Assembly (NCBI RefSeq): GCF_041596335.1
Contig: NZ_JBFHIT010000002.1
Location: 1-64,000, forward strand
Reading direction: 5' to 3'
Source: Mangrovibacterium sp041596335
GTDB lineage: Bacteria > Bacteroidota > Bacteroidia > Bacteroidales > Prolixibacteraceae
Length of the DNA stretch: 64,000 bases
Below the pieces are notes generated by a model, which saw only the letters and a list, made by a program, of their open reading frames with translations, was not told the DNA's origin and did no database searches. The translations under genes and the position numbers were made by a program. Of this stretch, positions 26,362-35,177 are shown piece by piece; the first letter of the stretch is position 1, and every line of letters begins with the position of its first letter.

Positions 26362-28545
26362 ATGAGACATTTATTTTTTGTATTGGTACTGCTTATTGTT
26401 GGTGCAGTTGTCAATGGGCAGACGATTAAAATAGACGGTGATACTCCCTGGGTAATCAGCGAGGCAGACTATGAAAACATACCCATTCAAAAAGCAATAC
26501 GCGATGCCGAGCGCGATTGGTACAAAGTCTTTGGTTATCCACCTGTGATATTCAAAAACAAACCCGCTTCCAGTTGGGATGGACCTGTGGTCGTGTTGGG
26601 ATCAGCCCAAAACACCAAAGAGTTGCTTGAGAGTCAAGTGCCCGGCGGGAACGAACAATATCATATTTCGGTCGATAAAGTAGCAGGGGGAAATAAAGCC
26701 GTACTAGCCGTAGGTTCAGACACAAGGGGAACTATTTATGCCATTTATACTTTTTGTGAAGAGGTGCTTGGAATTGACCCCATGTATATTTTCACTGACC
26801 ACAAACCGACAAAGCAAACTGAAATTGTTTTGAATGCAGACTTTGACATCCGTTCTAAAAAACCAACGTTCGAATATCGGGGATGGTTTATAAACGATGA
26901 GGAGCTGCACGATGGAATGCACCGCGACCCGCTGGGAGGCAATGTTATTTCAATGGAGTGGATGGACAAAATCCTCGAAACGTTGTTGCGTTGTAAGTGT
27001 AATATGATTGCGCCGGAATCGGCTCCATACTCCGATGCAACGGTTTACGAACTCTGCAAACGCCGCGATGTAGTAATTACCTTTCACCATATCCTTCCCG
27101 TTGGTCTGAACATGATGGACTGGCCCCAAGGAGTACCATTTTCGTACATCACACACAAAGATATTTTGGAAGATGCCTGGCGTAAATCAGCGAAAGTTTT
27201 GGCAGACAAGAAGGTGGCCTGGACAATTGGTTTTCGGGGTGAATCCGATGGAGCATTTTGGAATAGCGACCCGGCCGCGCCAACCGATGATCAGGGGCGA
27301 GCCAACGTAATTTCAGAGGCCATGCACAAACAAGTGGAAATCATTCGCGAAGTGGACCCCGATGCAACGATAATAGCCGCTCTTTGGAATGAACTGGGTG
27401 AGTTTTACAACAAAGGAATTCTAAAAGTTCCTGCCGGCGTTTGTAAAATGTTTGTCGACGACGGTCGTGGTTTTATGCGCGATAAAGGCGATGGCTCGGA
27501 CCTTGACCCGGGCGATGGACTTTATTACCATGTAATGATGCAGATGCTAACACAAAACCGCACCACCGAAGCGGTTCCTCCTGCACGCATTTACAGCGAA
27601 CTAAAAAGATACGTTGACAGAGGAGCAACAAAATATGCCATAATAAATGTAAGTGGAATTCGCCCGGCAGCTATGTCGGTTGAAGCGATAAGCGATTTCA
27701 TGTGGGATGCTGAATCGGTTTTAAACAAAGCACCTGAAGAAGCAATGGAAGAATATCTCCTTGATTGGTATGCCAAAGAATTTTCGCCCGAGCTGGCACA
27801 AACGCTAACAGACTTGCGCCTGAAATATTACGATATTCCGTACATGCGCGACAAAATGCCCGTGCAAGGTCGCTGGCGTGGTGCACGAGCGGAGCATTTG
27901 TTACTGTTTCTTACTCAGAGTCTGCTACAAAATATTACGCTTGCCTTGGACGAGGGTAAGAGTCTCGATGATGTGAAGGAGCAATTAGAGGCAGGAAGAC
28001 GATACATTAGTTTAGACATGGCACGCGAGCCTCTTGCCGGAAACGCAGAATTTTTCCCCGAACTTTGGGACGAAACATTAGCCTGTGCAAAAGAAATTCC
28101 TCAGGAACGTCAGGACTACTACCAATTCCATTTTACCTATCAGGTAGCAGTTCATATGTATTCCAGTAAAATGCTGACCATTGTGTGCGATGCTTACGAA
28201 GCTTTTGAGAAAAACAATGATGCCCGGGCCTTTGCTCTGCAGATGGAAGAAGCGCTGGGATTAATGGAACGAATTATAGCAGAGGCTCATAGGGCTGAAT
28301 ATGGTATTTGGGATACGATGTTTATGCATGTTCGTTTAATGGATTTGTTTAAAACACGTTTGATGCTGAAAGCTACCATCGCAAAAATTAACAACCAACC
28401 TTTTACCAACGAAAGTAGAGGATATTGGGGTGGTTCATTCTGGGGTGCAGCTCAAGAGTACATGCAGCATGGCGATGGAACATTCCCGTATTTTTATAAA
28501 AACTCCGGATCTGGGTTGAATGTATTAGAAGAAAAGAATCAATAG
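26362..28545 (+). CDS. GH115-like alpha-glucuronidase, secreted
   Basis: 727 residues with a signal peptide ending VNGQ. An N-terminal domain (VVVLGSAQNTKELLE, VGSDTRGTIYAIYTFCEEVLGIDP) precedes a barrel starting PTFEYRGWFINDEEL, both characteristic of GH115. The middle has FHHILPVGLNMMDWP and WTIGFRGESDGAFW. GH115 removes glucuronic acid or 4-O-methyl-glucuronic acid side groups. The protein is shorter than many members, apparently lacking the C-terminal beta-sandwich. In a fucose-rich locus the likely target is glucuronic acid on a fucoidan or similar glycan. Confidence 0.83.
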   Translation: MRHLFFVLVLLIVGAVVNGQTIKIDGDTPWVISEADYENIPIQKAIRDAERDWYKVFGYPPVIFKNKPASSWDGPVVVLGSAQNTKELLESQVPGGNEQYHISVDKVAGGNKAVLAVGSDTRGTIYAIYTFCEEVLGIDPMYIFTDHKPTKQTEIVLNADFDIRSKKPTFEYRGWFINDEELHDGMHRDPLGGNVISMEWMDKILETLLRCKCNMIAPESAPYSDATVYELCKRRDVVITFHHILPVGLNMMDWPQGVPFSYITHKDILEDAWRKSAKVLADKKVAWTIGFRGESDGAFWNSDPAAPTDDQGRANVISEAMHKQVEIIREVDPDATIIAALWNELGEFYNKGILKVPAGVCKMFVDDGRGFMRDKGDGSDLDPGDGLYYHVMMQMLTQNRTTEAVPPARIYSELKRYVDRGATKYAIINVSGIRPAAMSVEAISDFMWDAESVLNKAPEEAMEEYLLDWYAKEFSPELAQTLTDLRLKYYDIPYMRDKMPVQGRWRGARAEHLLLFLTQSLLQNITLALDEGKSLDDVKEQLEAGRRYISLDMAREPLAGNAEFFPELWDETLACAKEIPQERQDYYQFHFTYQVAVHMYSSKMLTIVCDAYEAFEKNNDARAFALQMEEALGLMERIIAEAHRAEYGIWDTMFMHVRLMDLFKTRLMLKATIAKINNQPFTNESRGYWGGSFWGAAQEYMQHGDGTFPYFYKNSGSGLNVLEEKNQ

Positions 28546-28560
28546 AAACACGCATAAATC

Positions 28561-30009
28561 ATGAAGAACCTAACATTAACACTTTTTCTGCTTGTTTTTG
28601 CAACAGTTGCAAACAGCCAACAAAACACAAGTGTATTCAATATAAAGAATTTTGGGGCGAAAGGGGATAGTATCACTAATGATACCAAAGCCATACAGAC
28701 AGCCATTGATGCCTGTACCGAAGCCGGAGGTGGAAAGGTGTGGGTTCCGGCCGGAGATTATGTTATTGCACCTATTCACCTTAAAAGTAATGTTACCTTT
28801 TCCCTGGATTATGGCGCAAGTTTGCTGGGAAGCCAGAACATAGACGACTATAAAACGGATAACATGATTCCATCACGTGAAGGAAACAGCGAATGCCTTA
28901 TTTATGCGGGTAATGCTTCTAATATTACTTTGGAAGGTTTGGGAACGATTGATGGACGCGGAACACCTGAGGCATTTCCCCGATTTGCAGGTCCGGGAGG
29001 CAAAGACAACCGTCCTCGTCTGGTACGGATTGAAAACTGTAAAAATGTAACCTTTTCGGGATTAACCTACCGTCGGCCGGCATTTTGGGGAATACATCTT
29101 GTTGATTGCAAAAAACTTCATATAAACGGGGTGAAAATTGACTTTAGAAACAACGGTGCTAACAATGATGGTTTAGACATAGATGGCTGCGAAGATGTGT
29201 TGGTTGAAAACTGCGACATCAATTCAGGTGACGATGCTATTTGTTTGAAGAGCTCGCTAAATCCGTGCAAGGATTTTATTGTGCGAAACTGCATTGTATC
29301 AAGTCACACAGCGCCCTTAAAATTTGGCACATCATCAAGTGGTGGTTTCATCAATATTAAAGTAGAGAACTGCTATTTTTACGATTGCCCAATGGGGGCT
29401 ATAAAACTCCAAATAGTTGATGGTGGCACAATGGAAAACATTGACATCAGTCGTATTAAAGTTGTAAATGGAGGTTCCCCTATTTTTATCCGCCTGGGAA
29501 ACCGAGGTAGGATTTATACTGCTAACACCTATACCGGCACAGATAATATTAATGGTGTGAAACCGGAAGGTGCACCGGTTGGCTCGGTAAAAAACATCCG
29601 TATCAGCGATGTTGTTGCCGAGGTAAACTTTCCTGATCGGGAACAAGATAAAAAAGCGAGTTATAAAAATGCCGATTACAAGACCGAAGAATTGACTGAG
29701 CGCGAAAAAGCGCAAGCCGGACCCATAATGATAGCCGGAATCCCGGGGCATTACATCGAAAATGTAACGCTCGAAAACATTAGCATTTCATATCCCGGCG
29801 AAGGAACAAAAGCAGAAGCTAACGCAGTTGTTGCCGAAGACATAAATCGTTATCCCGAGCAGTATTTCTTTGGAGTTTTACCGGCTTGGGGGGCCTACAT
29901 CAGGCATGCAAAAAACATTCAGTTTAAAAATGTAAAAATGACTTCCCGCAAACCCGATGCCCGCGAAATGATTGTGCTGGTAAATGTCGATGGCTTTGTG
30001 AATGAATAA
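28561..30009 (+). CDS. GH28-family (polygalacturonase-like) glycoside hydrolase
   Basis: 482 residues with a signal peptide ending ANSQ. A right-handed beta-helix begins at FNIKNFGAKGDSITNDTKAIQTAID, the standard GH28 opening. The catalytic region has N201-N-D-G-L-D206 in place of NTDGxD, and the Asp pair D224-D225 in SGDDAICLKSS. Family members hydrolyse galacturonosyl or other alpha-linkages. It follows the GH115 gene by 15 bp. In a sulfated-fucan setting the substrate may be a uronic-acid branch rather than pectin. A palindromic repeat element follows the stop codon. Confidence 0.9.
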   Translation: MKNLTLTLFLLVFATVANSQQNTSVFNIKNFGAKGDSITNDTKAIQTAIDACTEAGGGKVWVPAGDYVIAPIHLKSNVTFSLDYGASLLGSQNIDDYKTDNMIPSREGNSECLIYAGNASNITLEGLGTIDGRGTPEAFPRFAGPGGKDNRPRLVRIENCKNVTFSGLTYRRPAFWGIHLVDCKKLHINGVKIDFRNNGANNDGLDIDGCEDVLVENCDINSGDDAICLKSSLNPCKDFIVRNCIVSSHTAPLKFGTSSSGGFINIKVENCYFYDCPMGAIKLQIVDGGTMENIDISRIKVVNGGSPIFIRLGNRGRIYTANTYTGTDNINGVKPEGAPVGSVKNIRISDVVAEVNFPDREQDKKASYKNADYKTEELTEREKAQAGPIMIAGIPGHYIENVTLENISISYPGEGTKAEANAVVAEDINRYPEQYFFGVLPAWGAYIRHAKNIQFKNVKMTSRKPDAREMIVLVNVDGFVNE

Positions 30010-30124
30010 AAGCCCCTCCCAGCCTCCCCAAAGGGAGAAGTAGGAAATAGATATGTAAAAAATTAGATACAAGAAATTGAAAACCACTCCAGTTCTCCCC
30101 CTTCGGGGGAGTTAGAGGGGGCTT
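30010..30124. repeat. GC-rich palindromic intergenic repeat element
   Basis: The ends form an inverted repeat, AAGCCCCTCCC at the left and GAGGGGGCTT at the right (30115-30124). A strong inner hairpin CTCCCCC-TTCG-GGGGGAG spans about 30094-30111. Elements of this CCCCCTCTAACTCCCCC kind are scattered through many Bacteroidota genomes. It lies between the GH28 and beta-helix genes and could act as a transcription attenuator or mRNA stabiliser. Its base composition is unlike its surroundings. Confidence 0.75.
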
Positions 30125-30135
30125 AATTACAAAAT

Positions 30136-32184
30136 ATGAAACCAATAAAAACCTTAAGCTTATTACTGGTGGCACTTTTGGGGGTAAGCCAGTTAATTGC
30201 CCAAACCAACGAAGCCAAACATGTCGATTATTCCGTAAGAACTCCAATTCCACGACGGAATTTAAAACTCGATCCTTCAGGTATTATTTATTACGTTGCA
30301 AAAAATGGGAACGACCAAAATCCTGGCTCAAAAGAACAACCTTTTCTAACCATTCAAAAGTACGCCGAAATTGCCCAACCCGGCGATGTGGTTTTGGTGC
30401 GCGAAGGAACATATCGCGAAACCATTCAGCCTAAAAACGGTGGACGAACAGGTGACCCAATTCGATATGCTGTGTATCCGGGCGAGAAAGTAACCATTAG
30501 TGGCACTGAAATAATTGATGTGGAATGGAAAAAGTTCAAAGGTCCCATTTACCAGGCGAGAGTTGATTTAGAAAATGTGGAGCAACTTTTTGTTGATGGC
30601 GAAATGATGATTGAAGCACGCTGGCCCAACATGACTTTTGAGCAGATTTGGGAACGCGACTCGTGGGCAAAATCGGATAAAGGAAGTGCATACGAAAGTA
30701 TGGTTGACCCGGAATTGGCCAAAACCAATATTGATTGGACAGGTGCCATTGCAACTTTGAATGTAGCCCACCAGTTTCATACCTGGACACGCAAAGTAAG
30801 CAAACACGTAAAAGGTGGCGATACCTTTGAGTATGTGGGCAACATGGGAAAACTTTCAGGTACAATCGGTATTCCATGGCATTGGGAAAACGATTATTAT
30901 TACCTTTCAGGAAAACTGGAAGCGCTCGACATCGCAACCGAATGGTTTTACGATGCTGAAAATAAAATGCTTTATTTGTGGACTCCCGATGGCAAAAGTC
31001 CGGAGAAACATACGGTTGAGGTAAAAGCTCGCGAAAATGGATTTGTGGTGGAAAACTTAAACGAAATTCATCTCATTGGTTTTAACTTTTTAGCCTGTAC
31101 TTTTCAGTTTAAAAATACAGTACACAGCGTGGTTGACGATTGCCATTTGCTTTTTCCAACCTACCGAAGAGAATTGGGTGACGAAGGAACCGGCGATCCA
31201 ATTACCGGTATGACCGGCTCGCATAACCTGATTCAAAATACAACACTGGGATATACTCCTTTAAGTGGACTGGCCATGGAAGGCGGCTACAACACTTTAA
31301 GAAATAACCTAATCCACGATGTTTGCTGGAATGGCTCACTGCGTTACCCGGCCATAAAAATGTCGGCAGGCGATACACCCAACAACCAGTGGAATCCGAC
31401 AGTTGTATGCGGAAATACTGTTTATAATGCGGGAAGTGCAGGCATTGGTTTTCGCCACCAATGTTACATTGTTGAATACAACTATGTGCACCACTGCGGA
31501 ATGATGAGCCACGATGTGGCCGCCATTTATACCAGTGGTTCCAGCATTGCCGGAAGTACTGTTCGGTACAACTGGGTGCACAACTGCCATCCCGAAATTG
31601 AAAATGGGCAAAACATTGGGCTTGGAATCCGTGCCGACGACCAGTGCCGCAACATGACCGTTCACCACAATGTAGTATGGGATGTGGGTCTCGATGCAAT
31701 TGTTATGAAAGGAGAATACCATAAAGTTTACAACAATACCACTTTTCATACCCAGCCTGAATTTGAGTTTGCCAATTCCATACGAATGGATACTGAACCA
31801 GAACCTTACAAAGCATGGCGAATGGATTCACCTTTATTTAACGAGCAGAATGCTCATTCACTAGTATTTAACAATGTAACAGGCTTAATTCGTGCCGAGC
31901 ATAAAAAATCAACGCCTTTGGTAAATGCAAGCAATGTTGTGCATAATCAGTTAAATTATAGTCCTGACTTAAAGGATATTAAAAACTTCGATTTTCGCCC
32001 GGTCGATAATTCAACTCTTATTGATGGCGGTATAGCAATGCCAGGTTTAACCGATCATTTTGAAGGCGATGCTCCTGATATTGGCGCCTATGAACATGGA
32101 GGAGTAAATTGGGTGCCGGGTTATCAGCCGCAAAAGGCCCTGTTTTATCTTAATCGTAAAGCCTATGATAAGTTAACCGACTGA
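30136..32184 (+). CDS. Secreted right-handed beta-helix enzyme (GH141/lyase-like)
   Basis: 682 residues with a signal peptide (cut near LIAQ). The domain starts YYVAKNGNDQNPGSKEQPFLTIQKYAEIAQPGDVVLVREGTYRETI, a DUF1565-like opening shared by GH141 and PL6-type beta-helix enzymes, then a barrel of parallel coils rich in NLIQNTTL and NYVHHCG turns. It ends with DIGAYEHGG, a common C-terminal block in this group. Enzymes of this architecture in fucose-containing loci include the GH141 alpha-L-fucosidase of the RG-II pathway. Exact family assignment is not possible by eye. It is co-directional with the GH28 gene. Confidence 0.72.
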   Translation: MKPIKTLSLLLVALLGVSQLIAQTNEAKHVDYSVRTPIPRRNLKLDPSGIIYYVAKNGNDQNPGSKEQPFLTIQKYAEIAQPGDVVLVREGTYRETIQPKNGGRTGDPIRYAVYPGEKVTISGTEIIDVEWKKFKGPIYQARVDLENVEQLFVDGEMMIEARWPNMTFEQIWERDSWAKSDKGSAYESMVDPELAKTNIDWTGAIATLNVAHQFHTWTRKVSKHVKGGDTFEYVGNMGKLSGTIGIPWHWENDYYYLSGKLEALDIATEWFYDAENKMLYLWTPDGKSPEKHTVEVKARENGFVVENLNEIHLIGFNFLACTFQFKNTVHSVVDDCHLLFPTYRRELGDEGTGDPITGMTGSHNLIQNTTLGYTPLSGLAMEGGYNTLRNNLIHDVCWNGSLRYPAIKMSAGDTPNNQWNPTVVCGNTVYNAGSAGIGFRHQCYIVEYNYVHHCGMMSHDVAAIYTSGSSIAGSTVRYNWVHNCHPEIENGQNIGLGIRADDQCRNMTVHHNVVWDVGLDAIVMKGEYHKVYNNTTFHTQPEFEFANSIRMDTEPEPYKAWRMDSPLFNEQNAHSLVFNNVTGLIRAEHKKSTPLVNASNVVHNQLNYSPDLKDIKNFDFRPVDNSTLIDGGIAMPGLTDHFEGDAPDIGAYEHGGVNWVPGYQPQKALFYLNRKAYDKLTD

Positions 32185-32208
32185 CTTTAAATAATTTCAA
32201 ATATTGTT

Positions 32209-32397
32209 ATGTGGATTATTAGTGTTTTAATAATTGTATTGCAGTTTGTTGTAAATACCGTTGAGGTTCCTCAAAGTTTTACCAAGCAGCCCAACGTAAT
32301 TTTCGTTTTTGCCGACGACCAGTGTTCCAATTCACTAAGTATGAAAGGCGACGCGGTTATTCAAACTCTAACTATTGATAAGCTGGTTTTAATTTGA
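32209..32397 (+). pseudogene. Sulfatase N-terminal remnant
   Basis: 62 codons encode a signal peptide and the first sulfatase block, QPNVIFVFADDQ, with the metal-binding Asp pair. The sequence then ends at a stop after TLTIDKLVLI, where intact sulfatases read TPNLDKLA. The C-x-P-x-R motif and everything after it are absent, and the following 265 bp contain no continuation. It is a dead 5' fragment 24 bp after the beta-helix gene. Confidence 0.75.
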
Positions 32398-32662
32398 AGG
32401 AAGATCCAAGGGAATAAAATAATTTAGCGCGAAATTCAAAATAACAAACCATTCATGAACGTTACCGCGAAAGATGTGCCGAGTTGCGCGTTGGTTTGGA
32501 GAAGTGAGGAATGCAAAATAAGGTGCTGAAGTAAAGTTTTCACTTTTTTCTGTTCTTTTCGTTTTTAGGTATGATTAAAGCAAAAAGTTGACAGATTAGA
32601 GAATTAAACCCTGTTGTTTTTCATCAATATTTGTTGGGTAAAACCAATAAACCTAATTTGAA

Positions 32663-35170
32663 ATGGGAAGAACAACTCTATTTGCCTTATTTTTCTTCCA
32701 AAGTCTGATCTTCCAACTTTCAGCACAAGAAAATCCCCCAAGTTATAAGCATGGTTTAACGATGATAACTCCCGCTACCCAGTGGCGCGAAGCCTTGCCA
32801 TCGGGAAACGGTACCATTGGCGCTTTAGTTTATGGAAATATTCACCAGGAACGGGTGTTGTTTAATCATAATGAACTTTGGTATGGTGGTCGTGTGGATG
32901 AAATTCCCGATATGTCAGCAGAGCTTCCCGTAGTGCGAAAATTAATGCTTGAAGGGAATTATCTGGCGGCAAATGATCATTATACCAATACCTTACGGGA
33001 GACGGGATTTAAAGGGCAAAATGCACGTTACCATCCCGCATTCGATTTGGTTTTGACTACCGATTGCAAATTTCTGTTTGAAGATTATTCCAGAACAGTA
33101 GATTTTGAAAGCGGCGAAATTGATGTGAAATGGCGCGATGACGACACCCGTTTTTCGAGGCGATTATTTGTTTCCATTCCCGATAATATTTCGGTAATGT
33201 CGATAACTGCTGATAAACCAAAGTCGGTAAGTGGTGAGCTTACAATCGATATTCATGATTTAAAAGATGCAATTGAGCAAAACGGGGCTCTTTTCGACCC
33301 TGGATTTACTTTTGAAACAGTGGTTGACAACAACTTTGTAATTTTTAAAGCCGATGGATCGGATGGAGGGGAGTTTGGTGGCGTAGTTCGGGTAATTGTG
33401 AAAAATGGTCAAACGGAAGCGCATAACAAAACGGTTAAAGGAGGTAGTAGGTCGATCACTTATCAGGAGGCCGACGAGGTTTTGTTGATCGTGGGCTTTT
33501 ATGCCAACGAAGAAAGCGATCGTGCTGTTTCCAGGTTGAAAAAGGAGCTCTCTTCTTTTGACGGTGATTACAACACGTTGTTTAATCGGCATAAACCATT
33601 GCAAAGCAAACGATTTAATACCGCAAGTATCACCTTAAATCCGGGTGGGAAAAATGATACACCCAATGAATATTTGTTGTTGGATGCTTACCAGAATCCT
33701 GCCTCGCCCGAGTTAATGCAAAAACTGTTTAACTATGGTCGTTACCTTTTAATTTCAAGTAGTCGTGCCGCAGGTTATCCCGCAAATCTTCAGGGAATTT
33801 GGAATGGCGATTACCGCCCGCCCTGGAGCTCGTTGTACGGCATCAATGAAAACCTGGAAATGAATTATTGGCAGGCACTTCCCGGAAATCTGCAGGAGTC
33901 AATGATGGCATTTTTTGATTATTTCGATTCGAAAATAGCCGACTTCCGCTACAATGCCAAACAGCTTTGGGGCTGCCGTGGAATTTATGTTCCACCGTTT
34001 ATGTCGCCTGAATCAGGAATTTTGCGAATTACAGCCCCACACGTGATCAATTGGACCGATGCAGCTGGTTGGCTGGCCTCGTTCTATTACGATTATTATT
34101 TGTTTACAGGCGATGAGGTATTTTTAAGAGAGCGAGCCATTCCTTTTATGAAAGAAGTAGCCTTGTTTTATGAGGACTTTATTGTAAAAGGTGAAGACGG
34201 TAAGAATATGTTTTTGCCATCGCAATCGCCCGAAAACCAACCTGCCGATAAAACCATTATCGATCCTGAAACCGGAAGGGAAAAACGAATTAAAGTTCAG
34301 ATAAATTCAACCATAGCTGTGGCCATTTCAAAAGAAGTTTTCAGCAATTTGATTGAAGCTTGCGAGTTGCTTGATATTGAGAAAGCAGGAGTAAAGCGCT
34401 GGAAACAATTTGTGAAAGATATGCCGGAATATGAAATTAACGAAGATGGCGCTTTGAAAGAATGGTTGCATCCCGATTTTAACGATAACTACGAACACCG
34501 CCACCAATCGCATATTTATCCATTATTTCCGGGTAATGAAATTGCTGAAGAATCGAATCCTGAGCTGTATGAAGCAACTAAAGTGGCTATTGATAAACGA
34601 CTGGTAATTGGATTGCAGTCGCAAACCGGGTGGTCGCTGGCGCACATGGCAAATGTGTACGCACGCCTTGGCGATGGCGAAAAAGCCAAGGAAGCCTTAA
34701 ATATTCTTTCGCGATGTTGCCTGGGACAGAACTTTTTTACCTACCACAACGACTGGCGTGCCATGGGGGCTACAATGCCTTTTTACTGGGGACATTCTGC
34801 TCCATTTCAAATGGACGCAAATTTTGGAATTAGTGCTGCTGTTATCGAAATGTTGTGTGGCTCAACTTCAAATATGATCCGGGTTTTGCCTGCGCTTCCT
34901 GACGAATGGAAAAGTGGAGAATTCAACGACTTGCTTACCCGAACAGGTGTGAAATTGTCGGCAAAATGGGATCTGGATAAAAATGAAATTGAACTTACAC
35001 TGCGAGCTGAAAGAGATACCGATTTTGATTTGAAATTTGCTGGTGAACCGGAAATATTGGAATGCAGTAATCCACAAAGTGTAAAGGATTCTGAGTTCGG
35101 TGAAAATTATCGCTCGCTAGTAATGAAAAAGGAGCAGGATTTGAGTTTGAAATTGAAACTTAAAAAATAG
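32663..35170 (+). CDS. GH95 alpha-L-fucosidase, secreted
   Basis: 835 residues with a signal peptide ending LSAQ. The N-terminal beta-sandwich has the GH95 signature WREALPSGNGTIGALVYG and HNELWYGG. The (alpha/alpha)6 barrel has N395-E-N397-LEMNYW, matching the two catalytic asparagines of Bifidobacterium AfcA, and HRHQSHIYPLFPG. Members are inverting 1,2-alpha-L-fucosidases, and some act on L-galactose. It heads a three-gene group (GH95, sulfatase, unknown) with 7 and 43 bp gaps. Expected location is the periplasm. Confidence 0.95.
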   Translation: MGRTTLFALFFFQSLIFQLSAQENPPSYKHGLTMITPATQWREALPSGNGTIGALVYGNIHQERVLFNHNELWYGGRVDEIPDMSAELPVVRKLMLEGNYLAANDHYTNTLRETGFKGQNARYHPAFDLVLTTDCKFLFEDYSRTVDFESGEIDVKWRDDDTRFSRRLFVSIPDNISVMSITADKPKSVSGELTIDIHDLKDAIEQNGALFDPGFTFETVVDNNFVIFKADGSDGGEFGGVVRVIVKNGQTEAHNKTVKGGSRSITYQEADEVLLIVGFYANEESDRAVSRLKKELSSFDGDYNTLFNRHKPLQSKRFNTASITLNPGGKNDTPNEYLLLDAYQNPASPELMQKLFNYGRYLLISSSRAAGYPANLQGIWNGDYRPPWSSLYGINENLEMNYWQALPGNLQESMMAFFDYFDSKIADFRYNAKQLWGCRGIYVPPFMSPESGILRITAPHVINWTDAAGWLASFYYDYYLFTGDEVFLRERAIPFMKEVALFYEDFIVKGEDGKNMFLPSQSPENQPADKTIIDPETGREKRIKVQINSTIAVAISKEVFSNLIEACELLDIEKAGVKRWKQFVKDMPEYEINEDGALKEWLHPDFNDNYEHRHQSHIYPLFPGNEIAEESNPELYEATKVAIDKRLVIGLQSQTGWSLAHMANVYARLGDGEKAKEALNILSRCCLGQNFFTYHNDWRAMGATMPFYWGHSAPFQMDANFGISAAVIEMLCGSTSNMIRVLPALPDEWKSGEFNDLLTRTGVKLSAKWDLDKNEIELTLRAERDTDFDLKFAGEPEILECSNPQSVKDSEFGENYRSLVMKKEQDLSLKLKLKK

Positions 35171-35177
35171 CCATACG

